Source of the DNA: JAKFWF01 sp031429105
Lineage (GTDB): Bacteria; Pseudomonadota; Alphaproteobacteria; Rhizobiales; Hyphomicrobiaceae
Length of the DNA: 64,000 bases
Assembly (NCBI GenBank): GCA_031429105.1
Contig: JANOYV010000052.1
Location: 23,363-87,362, forward strand
Direction of reading: 5' to 3'
The notes under the pieces: model-generated
What the model was told of the DNA's origin: nothing
Database searches by the model: none
Seen by the model: only the letters and a program-made list of their open reading frames with translations
Shown here: positions 55,846-64,000 of the stretch, one piece after another
Numbering within the stretch: the first letter of the stretch is position 1
How the letters are laid out: each line of letters starts with the position of its first letter
Program-made: the position numbers and the translations under genes

Positions 55846-56985
55846 TTACAGCCCCAGCACCCTGAGTAGGGTCGCATTGACCGGTGCCACGTCAAACCGC
55901 CGCTCGGCCTTTGAGCGACTGGCGCGCGCCATCGCCGGGATCAGATCCGGCCGAAGCAAGAAGCTTTGCATGGCAGCAGCCAGGCCCACCACATCCTTCG
56001 GCTGCACTAGCACGCCATTGACGCGCTCATCGACCGTGTCGCGGGTACCCGGACGATTGGTGGTGATCACCGGCCTGCCCATCGCCAGGGCCTCCAGCAG
56101 AACCCGTGGCATCGCCTCACCCCAACTTGGCAAGACAATCACGTGGGCGGCAGTTAGAAGGGGGCGGACATCGGCCTGATCGGCAACAATTTCCACACTA
56201 GCACTATAGCGCGAAAGAGCGTCGCGGTCCACATCGCCGTCGGGTCCGCAGAGGATAAATCGGGTGCCAGGGGCACTTTTCTTGACCAAAGTGGCAGCTT
56301 TACAGAACTCGATGACGCCCTTGGCAGCATCGAGCCGCGCGACCATCGCGAAATTGAGCGCAGTGCCACCCTGGTTAACCAACGGTGGTAACGGCTGCAC
56401 GGCATGATGCGCCAGATCGACACCCGCACCGGCCACGACCTGGATTTCGCAACTAGGTTTTAAAAACCCCAAAGCCTCGACGCGACGACGATGGACCTCA
56501 TTGTGAAACACAACCGCGTCGCAACCACCGAAGCCGGTTTTCATCAGCCGCCGCCAGACCCACGTCGGCTCGGCTTGATCGTCCACCATAAGTGCTTGCG
56601 GCAGGGCCGTCACCAGCCCGACCGTGCGACTTGCGCCAGCGCGCTTCGCCGCCATTGTGCCCAGCAGCATCGTTTTCGCACCAGTCGACAGCACCACGTG
56701 CGCGCGCCAATCGGCGAGCAAGGCCGCAATGGCGGCAATCGACTTTCGATCAGCGAGTAGCGCTGGCTCAGCGCCCCGCATTGGAAACGAGGCTGCCGCC
56801 AGTCCCCGCTCATTGAGCTCAGGAATATGGTGCGCGGATTGTTCGGGCACCAGGGCCAGAATGCTGTGGCGGCGCTTGAGGATATCCGCCGTCAATTCCG
56901 ACCGCTGCCGCAAGATGCTGAGGCCATCGGCTGCGATCAGCGCAACCCGCTTTACGCTCGACGTTTCGGTGGAGTTGCGCGCCAT
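55846..56985 (-). CDS. GT4-type glycosyltransferase
   Basis: This 379-residue protein has the two-domain GT-B layout of glycosyltransferase family 4. The C-terminal half shows NFAMVARLDAAKGVIEFCKAA, FILCGPDGDVD and the sugar-nucleotide binding segment PSWGEAMPRVLLEALAMGRPVITT with the E-x7-E pattern. The N-terminal half holds the acceptor site, with STGAKTMLLGTMAAKRAG. It probably adds a sugar to a surface polysaccharide or lipid; the gene stands alone, with no polysaccharide cluster. The ATG at 56985 is chosen over a TTG at 57075. Confidence 0.88.
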   Translation of the reverse strand: MARNSTETSSVKRVALIAADGLSILRQRSELTADILKRRHSILALVPEQSAHHIPELNERGLAAASFPMRGAEPALLADRKSIAAIAALLADWRAHVVLSTGAKTMLLGTMAAKRAGASRTVGLVTALPQALMVDDQAEPTWVWRRLMKTGFGGCDAVVFHNEVHRRRVEALGFLKPSCEIQVVAGAGVDLAHHAVQPLPPLVNQGGTALNFAMVARLDAAKGVIEFCKAATLVKKSAPGTRFILCGPDGDVDRDALSRYSASVEIVADQADVRPLLTAAHVIVLPSWGEAMPRVLLEALAMGRPVITTNRPGTRDTVDERVNGVLVQPKDVVGLAAAMQSFLLRPDLIPAMARASRSKAERRFDVAPVNATLLRVLGL

Positions 56986-57095
56986 CGCTGATCCGGTGCT
57001 GATGCCTCTGGCTGACAAGTCCGCAACGGAGCCTGTCCGGCACCTCACCTGCGCTGATTTGGTAGTGCGAGGCAACTGCTGCCACTTCGCATCGC

Positions 57096-57959
57096 TTAAA
57101 TCATCACCACCAAGCCATCATGGCCGATATCCAGAGGTCCATCCCACGTGGCGCGAATGGCCTGTCGCCAATGCTCCGGTTGCACGTTTGGATCATCTGC
57201 CGGGATCAGATGATTGAGCACCAGCCGCTTGGCACCAGCAGCGGTTGCGACGCGCCCGGCATCCTCCACCATCGTATGACTGGCGATCAGATGTTGTTTC
57301 AGCCGTGTCCCGTTCTTCACCCGCGCCACCAATGCGTCGACACCCGGGCCGTACATCGCTTCATGGAACAGCACATCCGTCCCGCGCGCGAAATCGGCAA
57401 GCGCTGGCAAGTAAGTTGTATCGCCTGAAATGACCACGGATTTGGCCTTATGATCGGCACCGGTGAAATCGAAGCGGAGTGCAAAACTATCGGTGACCGG
57501 GGGATGATCATTGCGCAGGGCTGTAACGCGGACAACGCCGTCATCAAATACCAAACCATCGGCATAGTCGTTTGCTTGAAACAGTTGAGCCAGATCGGGC
57601 CTACCTTCGTCTGCAATTCGCGTTTCGATGTCGAACCGATTGAGCTCAAGGAAGGCCGATCGCATATGCTTCAAGCCGCGCGGCCCGTATGTTCTGACCG
57701 GCGTCGAAAGGCCAGCCGTCCACGCAGTGTGGATCAAATTGCCAAACTCAAGGTTGTGATCCGAATGGTGATGCGTGATCAGGATCGTCGACAGTTGGTT
57801 GAGGTGAAAGCCTGCCTCGACAAAACCACGCGTGACGCCGAGCCCGCAATCGATCACATAAAGCCCGCCGCGCACCACCAAAAGGTACGACGTGGGGTTC
57901 GGACCGCTCGTTCGAATGGCAGGCCCGCCCTTTGCGCCCAAGAGAATGATACGGTCCAT
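57096..57959 (-). CDS. MBL-fold metal-dependent hydrolase (RNase Z-like)
   Basis: This 287-residue protein has the metallo-beta-lactamase motif HHHSDH in ILITHHHSDHNLEFGNL and later SGDTTYLPALADF and SHTMVEDAGRVA, which supply the other metal ligands. The overall pattern, including the amino-terminal LLGAKGGPAIRTSGPNPTSYLL, resembles the RNase Z/arylsulfatase-like branch. It could act on RNA, esters or lactones; nothing decides. It is divergent from folE across an 89-base gap. Confidence 0.87.
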   Translation of the reverse strand: MDRIILLGAKGGPAIRTSGPNPTSYLLVVRGGLYVIDCGLGVTRGFVEAGFHLNQLSTILITHHHSDHNLEFGNLIHTAWTAGLSTPVRTYGPRGLKHMRSAFLELNRFDIETRIADEGRPDLAQLFQANDYADGLVFDDGVVRVTALRNDHPPVTDSFALRFDFTGADHKAKSVVISGDTTYLPALADFARGTDVLFHEAMYGPGVDALVARVKNGTRLKQHLIASHTMVEDAGRVATAAGAKRLVLNHLIPADDPNVQPEHWRQAIRATWDGPLDIGHDGLVVMI

Positions 57960-58048
57960 CGGTCGCAGCCTCCAAGTTTACCAAACTCTCGTTGTAACAA
58001 GTCGAAAGCTGCCCACGTAAGTCCCATTGCGCGAAACAGATCCGGATC

Positions 58049-58669
58049 ATGACAATGACTGTGAAACCGAAAATTCTTTTTGCCCAGCCGCCAGTCACTG
58101 AACTAGCGAAACCGTGTCGCGAGGAGGTCGAGGCCGCCTTCCGCACCATTATTCGTTGGACCGGCGATGATCCGACCCGCCCCGGCTTATTCGAGACGCC
58201 CGCCCGCGTCGCGAAAGCGTTCGAGGAATGGTTTGTCGGCTACAAAACCGACCCCGAGGCCTTGCTCAACAAGACCTTCGAGGAAATCGAAGGGTACGAC
58301 GAAATGATCGTGCTGCGCGCGATCCCGTTTGAAAGCTATTGCGAGCATCACATGGCGCCAATTATCGGCAAAGCCTGGGTTGGCTACATCCCGACCGGTA
58401 GGGTTGTCGGGATCTCAAAACTTGCACGTGTCGTCGATGCCTATGCGAAGCGCCTGCAAATTCAAGAGAAAATGACGTCGCAGATCGCCAATACGATCGA
58501 AAAAGTACTTCGCCCGCAAGGCGTGGCCGTCGTAATTAAAGCCAACCACCACTGCATGTCGACGCGCGGCGTCCACAAACATGGCACCGATCTGGTGACC
58601 AGCCGTATGCTTGGCGCATTTCGCGATAACCCCATGACGCGCCAAGAGTTTATGGCAATGGTTGATTAA
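58049..58669 (+). CDS. folE: GTP cyclohydrolase I
   Basis: FolE opens the purine ring of GTP to make dihydroneopterin triphosphate for folate and, in some bacteria, queuosine synthesis. The 206-residue protein carries zinc-binding residues in FESYCEHHMAPI and NHHCMSTRGV, and the central GYIPTGRVVGISKLARVVDAYAKRLQ is diagnostic (residues of the substrate pocket). The window also has queA, but the two genes are far apart. Start is the ATG at 58049; a second in-frame ATG follows two codons later. Confidence 0.97.
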   Translation: MTMTVKPKILFAQPPVTELAKPCREEVEAAFRTIIRWTGDDPTRPGLFETPARVAKAFEEWFVGYKTDPEALLNKTFEEIEGYDEMIVLRAIPFESYCEHHMAPIIGKAWVGYIPTGRVVGISKLARVVDAYAKRLQIQEKMTSQIANTIEKVLRPQGVAVVIKANHHCMSTRGVHKHGTDLVTSRMLGAFRDNPMTRQEFMAMVD

Positions 58670-58729
58670 ACATCACAGCTTTTTGTGGCGCCCGCAAATC
58701 CAACCTTTGATCCCTGCCGTACTAGAAAT

Positions 58730-59440
58730 ATGCAAAACATCCGTCACTTGCCCAGAACCATTCTCATCGCCGACAGCGACGCCGTATTCCAGCGCACATT
58801 GACGCGAGCCTTAGAAAAACGCGGCCACACAGTGATCGCTGCGGCAACCGTTGCCGAAGCGCGCAACATTTTGGTGCGTGAACCCTGTGACGTCGTGATT
58901 ACGGATATTCGGTTCCCCGATGGTACCGGGTTCGAAATCCTCGATGACATTCGCCATCAAGAGAGGGGTGGGCGCGGCCACATTGCACGCACCATCGTAT
59001 TAACCAGTTACGGCACTGTTGCTGGTGCGGTTGCAGCTGCCAAACTTGGCGCCGCAGATTTCCTCGCAAAGCCATCTGACACTGATACGATCGAAGCGGC
59101 ATTACTCGGTGATGCGAATGCCGTTGCAGACCGCATTTTTGCGCGCCCCGACGAAATCGAGTTTCGCTACCTGCTGACGATTTTCGAGCAGCATGATCGC
59201 AATATGAGCGAGACGGCGCGCGCCATCGGCATGCACCGCCGCACGTTGCAGCGGATCTTGCGTCGGCGCGGCATTGCGCCGGCACCGAAGGCGTCGTTGG
59301 ATCATCCAGACCAACGCCAGCGCGTCCGACGGTTGTTTCGCCTTTGGACTCATCTTTTGAACCAAGACTCCGTGCCGGACCTGCGTTTGATCGGGCGGGA
59401 CGCTGCCCCGCAAGTGACCCTCAAGTCGTCAGCCGCCTAA
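58730..59440 (+). CDS. ActR/RegA-family response regulator
   Basis: This 236-residue regulator has a receiver domain with the phosphate-accepting aspartate in DVVITDIRFPDGTGFE, the threonine/lysine positions in VLTSYG and FLAKP, and a Fis-type helix-turn-helix in NMSETARAIGMHRRTLQRILRRRGIAP, characteristic of ActR/RegA/PrrA redox regulators. Unlike the usual family, it has about 50 extra residues after the helix-turn-helix. No RegB-type histidine kinase is adjacent. The ATG at 58730 is favoured; a GTG at 58685 is in frame. It may control energy or redox genes. Confidence 0.88.
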   Translation: MQNIRHLPRTILIADSDAVFQRTLTRALEKRGHTVIAAATVAEARNILVREPCDVVITDIRFPDGTGFEILDDIRHQERGGRGHIARTIVLTSYGTVAGAVAAAKLGAADFLAKPSDTDTIEAALLGDANAVADRIFARPDEIEFRYLLTIFEQHDRNMSETARAIGMHRRTLQRILRRRGIAPAPKASLDHPDQRQRVRRLFRLWTHLLNQDSVPDLRLIGRDAAPQVTLKSSAA

Positions 59441-59521
59441 GCCGTTCAAGCATCGCACTTGAATTGCGACCAAATCCCTGGTCCTTAGGGCGTCAGACCA
59501 TGACGCTCATGAGGCCAGACG

Positions 59522-60862
59522 ATGCCATCGACAGTTTACGACAGCCTGCTGTACCGCGATGCGTTTGGCACGCCAGCCATGCGCGCAGTTTTCTGTGACG
59601 AGGCCTTCATTAAGGCCGCCGCCGCCACCGAAGTTGCTCTTGCGCGGGTTCAGGGCCACCTCGGTGTGATTCCAGCCGATGCAGCAGCAGCCATTGAGCG
59701 TGCCAGCGCCAGTGTCACAATTGATTTTGCCAAGCTCAAGGCCGAGACCGACAACGTCGGCTACCCCATCGTCGGACTGGTGCACCAGATGGCACCGCAC
59801 TGTGGAGATGCAGGCCGCTACCTGCACTGGGGCGCGACCACCCAAGACATTATGGACACAGCTACCGTCCTGCAGATCCGTGATGGCATTGCCATCATCG
59901 AAGCCGATCTGGCGGCGCTTGATATTACGCTTTCGGCGCTCGCAAAACGCCATCGCGATACGGTGATGGCTGGGCGCACGCACCTACAGCATGCGTTGCC
60001 GATTACGTTCGGGCACAAGGTGGCCGTCTGGCTCTCGATGGTCCGCCGTCATCGCGAGCGGCTTACCCAACTGAAGCCTCGCGTGCTGGTCGGACAGTTC
60101 GCAGGCGCTGCCGGCACACTCGCCTCACTCTGCGAGCAGGGCCTCGCGGTGCACGACGCGCTGATGGACGATCTCGGACTTGGTCGACCAACAATGACCT
60201 GGCATTCGGCACGCGATAGTATCGCCGAAACCGTCGGCTTCCTCGGGCTCGTAACAGCAAGCCTCGCCAAGATCGCGACCGACGTGATGCTGATGATGCA
60301 GACCGAAATCGGCGAAGCCTTCGAGCCGTTCGTGAAGGGGCGCGGCGCGTCGTCCACCATGCCGCAAAAGCGCAACCCGATCAGCTGCGAGCTGATCATC
60401 GCCATCTCGAAGGCGGTGCGCCAGCATACCGGACTGATGCTCGACGCCATGCTGGCCGATCACGAGCGCGCCACTGGTCCGTGGCACCTGGAGTGGATCG
60501 CAGTTCCTGAAAGCTTCATCGCAAGTGCCAGCGCCTTGCATCAGGCACGCTTCATGCTCGATGGCTTGATTGTCGACGCCCCTCGCATGCGGCACAACCT
60601 CGACATCACCGGCGGTCTGATCGTTGCCGAAGCGGTGATGATGGCCTTGGCAAAGCACGTTGGCCGTGGCGCGGCGCACGACCTCGTCTATGCCTCCTGC
60701 CGCAAGGTCGCCGACAATGGCGGCACGCTGCTATCGCATCTCATATTGGATACGGCGATCACCAAACATTTGGACGTGCCGCAACTGACGGCGCTCGTCG
60801 ATCCGGCTAATTATTTAGGCGTCGCTGGCCCGATGGTCGACCGATTGCTGGGGGGCAAGTAG
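59522..60862 (+). CDS. PcaB/adenylosuccinate lyase superfamily enzyme
   Basis: This 446-residue protein belongs to the fumarase/aspartase superfamily. Signature regions are HWGATTQDIMDTATVLQIRDG, MAGRTHLQHALPITFGHKV and the flexible loop GRGASSTMPQKRNPISCE with the catalytic serine. The loop and overall length resemble 3-carboxy-cis,cis-muconate cycloisomerase (PcaB) as well as non-standard adenylosuccinate lyases. No other protocatechuate or purine genes lie near, so the reaction stays open. GAGG lies upstream of the ATG. It converges on truA with eight bases between stops. Confidence 0.82.
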   Translation: MPSTVYDSLLYRDAFGTPAMRAVFCDEAFIKAAAATEVALARVQGHLGVIPADAAAAIERASASVTIDFAKLKAETDNVGYPIVGLVHQMAPHCGDAGRYLHWGATTQDIMDTATVLQIRDGIAIIEADLAALDITLSALAKRHRDTVMAGRTHLQHALPITFGHKVAVWLSMVRRHRERLTQLKPRVLVGQFAGAAGTLASLCEQGLAVHDALMDDLGLGRPTMTWHSARDSIAETVGFLGLVTASLAKIATDVMLMMQTEIGEAFEPFVKGRGASSTMPQKRNPISCELIIAISKAVRQHTGLMLDAMLADHERATGPWHLEWIAVPESFIASASALHQARFMLDGLIVDAPRMRHNLDITGGLIVAEAVMMALAKHVGRGAAHDLVYASCRKVADNGGTLLSHLILDTAITKHLDVPQLTALVDPANYLGVAGPMVDRLLGGK

Positions 60863-60870
60863 CAATCCAG

Positions 60871-61662
60871 TCACTCGTCGGTTGACAGCTCTTCCGCAAC
60901 TTCGGCTGACACAGCGTTACCGGCACCGTAAGCCACATGCTCAAGATATAGCCCGCAGGGCGGAGCGACGGGACCGCAGGCAGTCCGATCGCAGGCAGCG
61001 AACGCTTGCGCTAGGTCGTCCGCCGTCCACTTGCCTTCGCCGACGCGCTTCAGGCTGCCGACCATCGAACGCACCTGACTATGCAAAAATGAGCGTGCCG
61101 AAGTCTCGACATGGATTTCATCGCCGACCCGGCGCACATCGAGTTGATCGAGCGTGCGAACCGGATTTTTCGCCTGGCAGGCCGAGGCCCTAAACGTCGT
61201 GAAGTCATGACGACCGAGCAGTCGCTGGGCAGCCTCGTGCATGGACGCCGCATCAAGCGGCAATGTCACCGACCAGACGCGATTCATGTCGAGGGCTGGC
61301 GGTGCACGCCGCACCAAAATGCGGTATAGATAGTGCCGCGAGGTCGCTGAAAAACGGGCATCAAACTCCAGCGACACTTCCTCGCAGGCGACCACCGAGA
61401 TTGGCCAAGGTCGCAGGTAGAAATTCATCGCCTCGCGAATTTTCAGCGGCTTGTGCGCCTTGATCAAATCAACGTGCGCGACCTGTCCTAATGCGTGCAC
61501 CCCGGTATCGGTGCGCCCTGCACCGCGCACATAAACATCCTCGCCCGTGAAGCCGTGAAAGGCTTTTTCGAGTGTGCCTTGCACGGTTGGCAATCCAGGC
61601 TGCCCCTGCCAACCGGTGAAAGGTGTGCCGTCATATTCGAGGGTCATGCGGTAGCGGGGCAT
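60871..61662 (-). CDS. truA: tRNA pseudouridine(38-40) synthase
   Basis: TruA makes pseudouridine at positions 38-40 of the tRNA anticodon arm. The 263-residue protein shows the catalytic aspartate in RGAGRTDTGVHALGQVAHVD, the amino-terminal YRMTLEYDGTPFTGWQGQP, and SFLHSQVRSMVGSLKRVGEGK near the end. It usually follows def and fmt as one operon. Here a secreted-protein gene with a terminator stands between fmt and truA, so truA probably has its own promoter within 61663-61745. Confidence 0.97.
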   Translation of the reverse strand: MPRYRMTLEYDGTPFTGWQGQPGLPTVQGTLEKAFHGFTGEDVYVRGAGRTDTGVHALGQVAHVDLIKAHKPLKIREAMNFYLRPWPISVVACEEVSLEFDARFSATSRHYLYRILVRRAPPALDMNRVWSVTLPLDAASMHEAAQRLLGRHDFTTFRASACQAKNPVRTLDQLDVRRVGDEIHVETSARSFLHSQVRSMVGSLKRVGEGKWTADDLAQAFAACDRTACGPVAPPCGLYLEHVAYGAGNAVSAEVAEELSTDE

Positions 61663-61743
61663 CGGATCTTCGGTCGCGTGGTTTGAGGATACTTCGGCTC
61701 CTCATAACAGAAGCAAGCGACGCGTCGCTCGCAAAAATTTAAC

Positions 61744-61775
61744 AGCAAAAACGGGCGATGGTTGCCCATCGCCCG
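61744..61775 (-). terminator. Intrinsic terminator after the Asn/Gly-rich protein gene
   Basis: On the minus strand CGGGCGATGG (61775-61766) pairs perfectly with CCATCGCCCG (61761-61752) around a GCAA loop. The stem is followed at once by TTTTTGCTGTT (from 61751 downward). This is a strong Rho-independent terminator starting about 28 bases after the stop of the gene at 61803-62228. It should separate that gene from truA. Confidence 0.88.
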
Positions 61776-61802
61776 CGAGACATCGAAAGCAGTAGATACG
61801 TT

Positions 61803-62228
61803 TTAGTGATGCGATGGCTTAGCGGACCGCATCCGGTGAACGCGCGTGCCGGTCGGCGCACCTGCAGACTGGTTATTTGCAATCGTTGCGTTGGGCCCAA
61901 AACCAGAGGTCGAAACGCTGCCACGACCATTGCCATTATTGCCGTCGCCAGCGTTGTTGTTGCCGCCGCCATTGCCGGACGACGCATCGGCAGCCTTGTG
62001 CTCGATGGTGCGGGTAAAATTCAAGCTCACTGGCGTCTTGTTGCCCGGGTTGATAATCATCAGGCTTTGTGTCGGCAGGCCGCGATAAACCCGCACGCCG
62101 TTCTCAATTGAAACGACCGCCCCATAGTAGGGGCGCGGCTCAATGCGGATCAGCTCCGAAGCAATAGCAGATGCGCCTGAGGCAAACAGAGCAGCTGCGG
62201 CGATGGCAGTCGTGCGAACGTGCGACAT
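61803..62228 (-). CDS. Secreted Asn/Gly-rich protein of unknown function
   Basis: This 141-residue protein has a signal peptide (TAIAAAALFASGASAIASE). A small conserved-looking core follows: IEPRPYYGAVVSIENGVRVYRGLPTQSLMIINPG. Then comes a low-complexity stretch of Gly, Asn and Asp (about residues 84-103). It ends in a basic His-Arg tail. A perfect Shine-Dalgarno (AGGAGA) sits before the ATG and a strong terminator follows, so it is its own transcription unit or the end of def-fmt. I do not recognise a family. The product should be periplasmic or surface-exposed. Confidence 0.75.
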   Translation of the reverse strand: MSHVRTTAIAAAALFASGASAIASELIRIEPRPYYGAVVSIENGVRVYRGLPTQSLMIINPGNKTPVSLNFTRTIEHKAADASSGNGGGNNNAGDGNNGNGRGSVSTSGFGPNATIANNQSAGAPTGTRVHRMRSAKPSHH

Positions 62229-62314
62229 CGAAATCTCCTGGAAATCGTCCGAACTTTGAACCGCAACGATAGTCGCCGTGCCGATCTCGTACAGCGGTAA
62301 ATCCGCTGGCAGGG

Positions 62315-63256
62315 TTAATCTGCAGGGTTAAGTTTGGTGCCCGTCGGCATGCTGAACCCGCGCAACAGGTCGCCTGCCAGCATCGGCTTCTTGCCGGCTC
62401 GTTGTGCTTCGATGATGCGCACCGCGCCTTGTCCGCAGGCGATCGTCAGCAAATCGTCGACGACGGTGCCCGGTGCGCCAGTGCCCTCGACGACAATCGT
62501 GCGCAATACTTTGATCCGTTCGGCCGCAGCCCCACTGCCAATCTCGAACCAGGCACCCGGAAATGGCGATAGCCCGCGACAGTGGTTGTGCACATCAGTC
62601 GCAGGTCGCGTGAAATCGATCCGCGCTTCGGCCTTCTCGATCTTGTGCGCGTAGGTGATGCCTTCGGCACTTTGCGCACGGGCATCGAGACTGCCCCGCT
62701 CGAGTGCTGCCAGCGCACGCACCATCAGGCCACCGCCTAGGGAAGACAGGATATCGTGGAGTTCGCCGGTCGTAGCATTCGCCCCGATCGGAACATGCTC
62801 GGCCAAACACACCGGACCGGTATCGAGGCCAGCCTCCATCCGCATCACCATGATGCCGGTTTCGGTGTCACCCGCCATGATTGCGCGATGAATGGGGGCA
62901 GCGCCGCGCCAGCGTGGCAACAGAGAACCGTGCAGATTGAGGCAACCGAGGCGCGGGCAATCGAGGATCGCTTGCGGCAGGATCACGCCATAGGCAACAA
63001 CGACGGCAACATCGGCATTGTGCGCTTGCATTTGTTCAACGGCGTCCGTGCCGCGCAAGCCACGCGGGGTGAATACGGGAAGGCCAGCATCTTGCGCGAA
63101 CTTGTGCACCGGCTGCAGCCGTTCGGCCTGCCCGCGACCAGCCGGTCGGGGCGGCTGTGCATAAACCGCGACCACCTCATGGCCCGCCCCGATGATCTCG
63201 GCCAGCGTCGGCACCGCAAACACCGGCGAGCCCATGAAGATGACGCGCAACGTCAT
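62315..63256 (-). CDS. fmt: Methionyl-tRNA formyltransferase
   Basis: Fmt formylates initiator methionyl-tRNA using 10-formyltetrahydrofolate. The 313-residue protein has the N-terminal formyltransferase domain with FMGSPVFAVPTLAEI, the catalytic region LNLHGSLLPRWRGAAPIHRAIMAGD and GIMVMRMEAGLDTGP, and a C-terminal tRNA-binding barrel beginning near FPGAWFEI. The ATG at 63256 overlaps the def stop by one base (TGATG); a GTG one codon earlier would overlap by four. It is translationally coupled to def. Confidence 0.97.
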   Translation of the reverse strand: MTLRVIFMGSPVFAVPTLAEIIGAGHEVVAVYAQPPRPAGRGQAERLQPVHKFAQDAGLPVFTPRGLRGTDAVEQMQAHNADVAVVVAYGVILPQAILDCPRLGCLNLHGSLLPRWRGAAPIHRAIMAGDTETGIMVMRMEAGLDTGPVCLAEHVPIGANATTGELHDILSSLGGGLMVRALAALERGSLDARAQSAEGITYAHKIEKAEARIDFTRPATDVHNHCRGLSPFPGAWFEIGSGAAAERIKVLRTIVVEGTGAPGTVVDDLLTIACGQGAVRIIEAQRAGKKPMLAGDLLRGFSMPTGTKLNPAD

Positions 63257-63771
63257 CACACAGTTCCGATTCTGGCAGTCTTCTTGAACTTGCGGATCAC
63301 CATGTCGCGCCGCATCTTAGACAGGAAATCGATGATCAATCGACCATCGAGATGATCGATCTCGTGCTGGATGGCGGTCGCGAGCAGACCTTCGGCGTCG
63401 AGCTCGATCTGTTTGCCGTCGCGATCAATGAAGCGCACACGCAAGCTCGATGGCCGGTCGATTTCGACATGCGTGTCGGGGATCGATAGGCAGCCCTCCT
63501 CGTGCATGCGCAATTCGGCACCGAGGGTCAGGATTTCCGGGTTGATCATCACGATCGGTTCCGGCTCGTCCTCCTTGTCCGACACATCGAGCACCAAGAT
63601 ACGGCGCGGCACGGCGATTTGGATTCCAGCGAGGCCGACACCTGGCGCCTTATACATCGTCTCCAGCATATCGGCTGCCAGTTTGCGCACCGCATCATCG
63701 ACCTGGGCGATGGGTTGAGACACCTGTCGCAGGATCGGATCGGGCAGCTTGATGATCGGAAGTAACGCCAT
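63256..63771 (-). CDS. def: Peptide deformylase
   Basis: Def removes the formyl group from new proteins using Fe2+ or another metal. The 171-residue protein contains the three family motifs: GVGLAGIQI, EGCLSIP with the metal-binding cysteine, and QHEIDHLDG with the two metal-binding histidines and catalytic glutamate. In the first motif the usual alanine is glycine, a small change. The frame extends upstream, but the natural start is MALLPIIKLPDPILR at 63771. It heads the def-fmt operon. Confidence 0.97.
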   Translation of the reverse strand: MALLPIIKLPDPILRQVSQPIAQVDDAVRKLAADMLETMYKAPGVGLAGIQIAVPRRILVLDVSDKEDEPEPIVMINPEILTLGAELRMHEEGCLSIPDTHVEIDRPSSLRVRFIDRDGKQIELDAEGLLATAIQHEIDHLDGRLIIDFLSKMRRDMVIRKFKKTARIGTV

Positions 63772-63844
63772 GGGCGTGGAGATAAGACACCGGCTGCCAT
63801 GGGTCAACGGGGTCGCGCTATACCGGGTGAGGTCACCACTGTCC

Positions 63845-64000
63845 TTACCACAAGATGTCCGCACCGAGCCCCGCCAACCTGGGGTCAGCGGTCACCAGCC
63901 TCAAGCCTTCAATCGAGGCTTGCGCCACCAACAACCGGTCAAATGGATCGCGGTGGGGTGATGTCAGCAGTCCAGCGGTGCGGACGTGGGCGAGGGTGAT
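63845..64000 (-). CDS. VapC-like PIN-domain toxin (3' end only)
   Basis: The last 51 codons of a PIN-domain gene are present and its 5' part lies beyond the window. The readable end includes HRDPFDRLLVAQASIEGL and LVTADPRLAGLGADILW. These are the conserved C-terminal segments of chromosomal VapC-type toxins, with the acidic metal ligands in DPFDR and TADP. VapC toxins are RNases that cut tRNA or rRNA and pair with small antitoxins. The antitoxin gene would lie just outside, upstream. The gene is on the same strand as def, 73 bases before it. Confidence 0.85.
   Translation of the reverse strand: MTLAHVRTAGLLTSPHRDPFDRLLVAQASIEGLRLVTADPRLAGLGADILW

Overview
The window is a gene-dense, roughly 60% G+C stretch of an alphaproteobacterial chromosome, most likely from the order Hyphomicrobiales (Rhizobiales). 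The evidence is gene content and order: carB next to greA, SURF1-thrC-M16 peptidase-GNAT, tandem cyclophilins near queA, def-fmt-truA, a folate-binding YgfZ protein, a TIGR02301-type secreted protein, an ELM1-family protein, BluB and an ActR/RegA regulator. The genus cannot be told from the sequence. I saw no rRNA, tRNA, CRISPR array, complete insertion sequence or prophage.

Layout. 1-5.3 kb: the 5' part of a K+-independent proton-pumping pyrophosphatase (hppA), a TauD-like dioxygenase, a cluster of three hairpin repeats, a thiamine-phosphate-synthase-like protein and a secreted Sel1 protein. 5.3-12.2 kb: a Clp-N/coiled-coil protein, an SRAP (YedK/HMCES) DNA-protein crosslink protein, a Nudix hydrolase, small secreted proteins, a LysE exporter and an L,D-transpeptidase. 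12.2-17.5 kb: a dihydroorotase-like amidohydrolase, then a tight plus-strand run of ygfZ, tag, an HD hydrolase, a tyrosine phosphatase and a degenerate-Nudix regulator. 17.6-23.5 kb: a GT39-type glycosyltransferase, pyruvate phosphate dikinase and a ChaN-like haem-binding protein. 23.5-31.9 kb: an inverted-repeat element, carB, greA, an MFS exporter, an Lrp regulator, an ELM1 protein coupled to a 2-oxoglutarate oxygenase, and bluB.

31.9-38.8 kb is the most accessory-looking part: the helicase and PdeM half of the ligase-associated DNA repair set (no ligase or nuclease beside it), an orphan HlyC-like toxin-activating acyltransferase, and an AT-richer pair made of a phytanoyl-CoA-dioxygenase-like enzyme and a SAM methyltransferase. 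38.9-51.4 kb is one long minus-strand run. It reads in transcription order as RND adaptor, RND permease, SURF1, thrC, M16 peptidase, GNAT acetyltransferase and an EAL-type c-di-GMP protein. The RND pump stands where cytochrome oxidase genes usually precede SURF1.

51.6-64 kb: a second L,D-transpeptidase, queA, a DUF5615/DUF433 toxin-antitoxin pair beside a broken gene, two cyclophilins, a glycosyltransferase, an MBL-fold hydrolase, folE, an ActR/RegA regulator, a PcaB/adenylosuccinate-lyase-family enzyme and the def-fmt-truA translation cluster. That cluster is interrupted by a small Asn/Gly-rich secreted protein that has its own terminator. The window ends in the 3' part of a VapC-like PIN gene. 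No single new multi-gene system is proven. The best leads are the orphan HlyC-like gene, the dioxygenase/methyltransferase cassette, the RND-SURF1 coupling and the covarying hairpin repeats.
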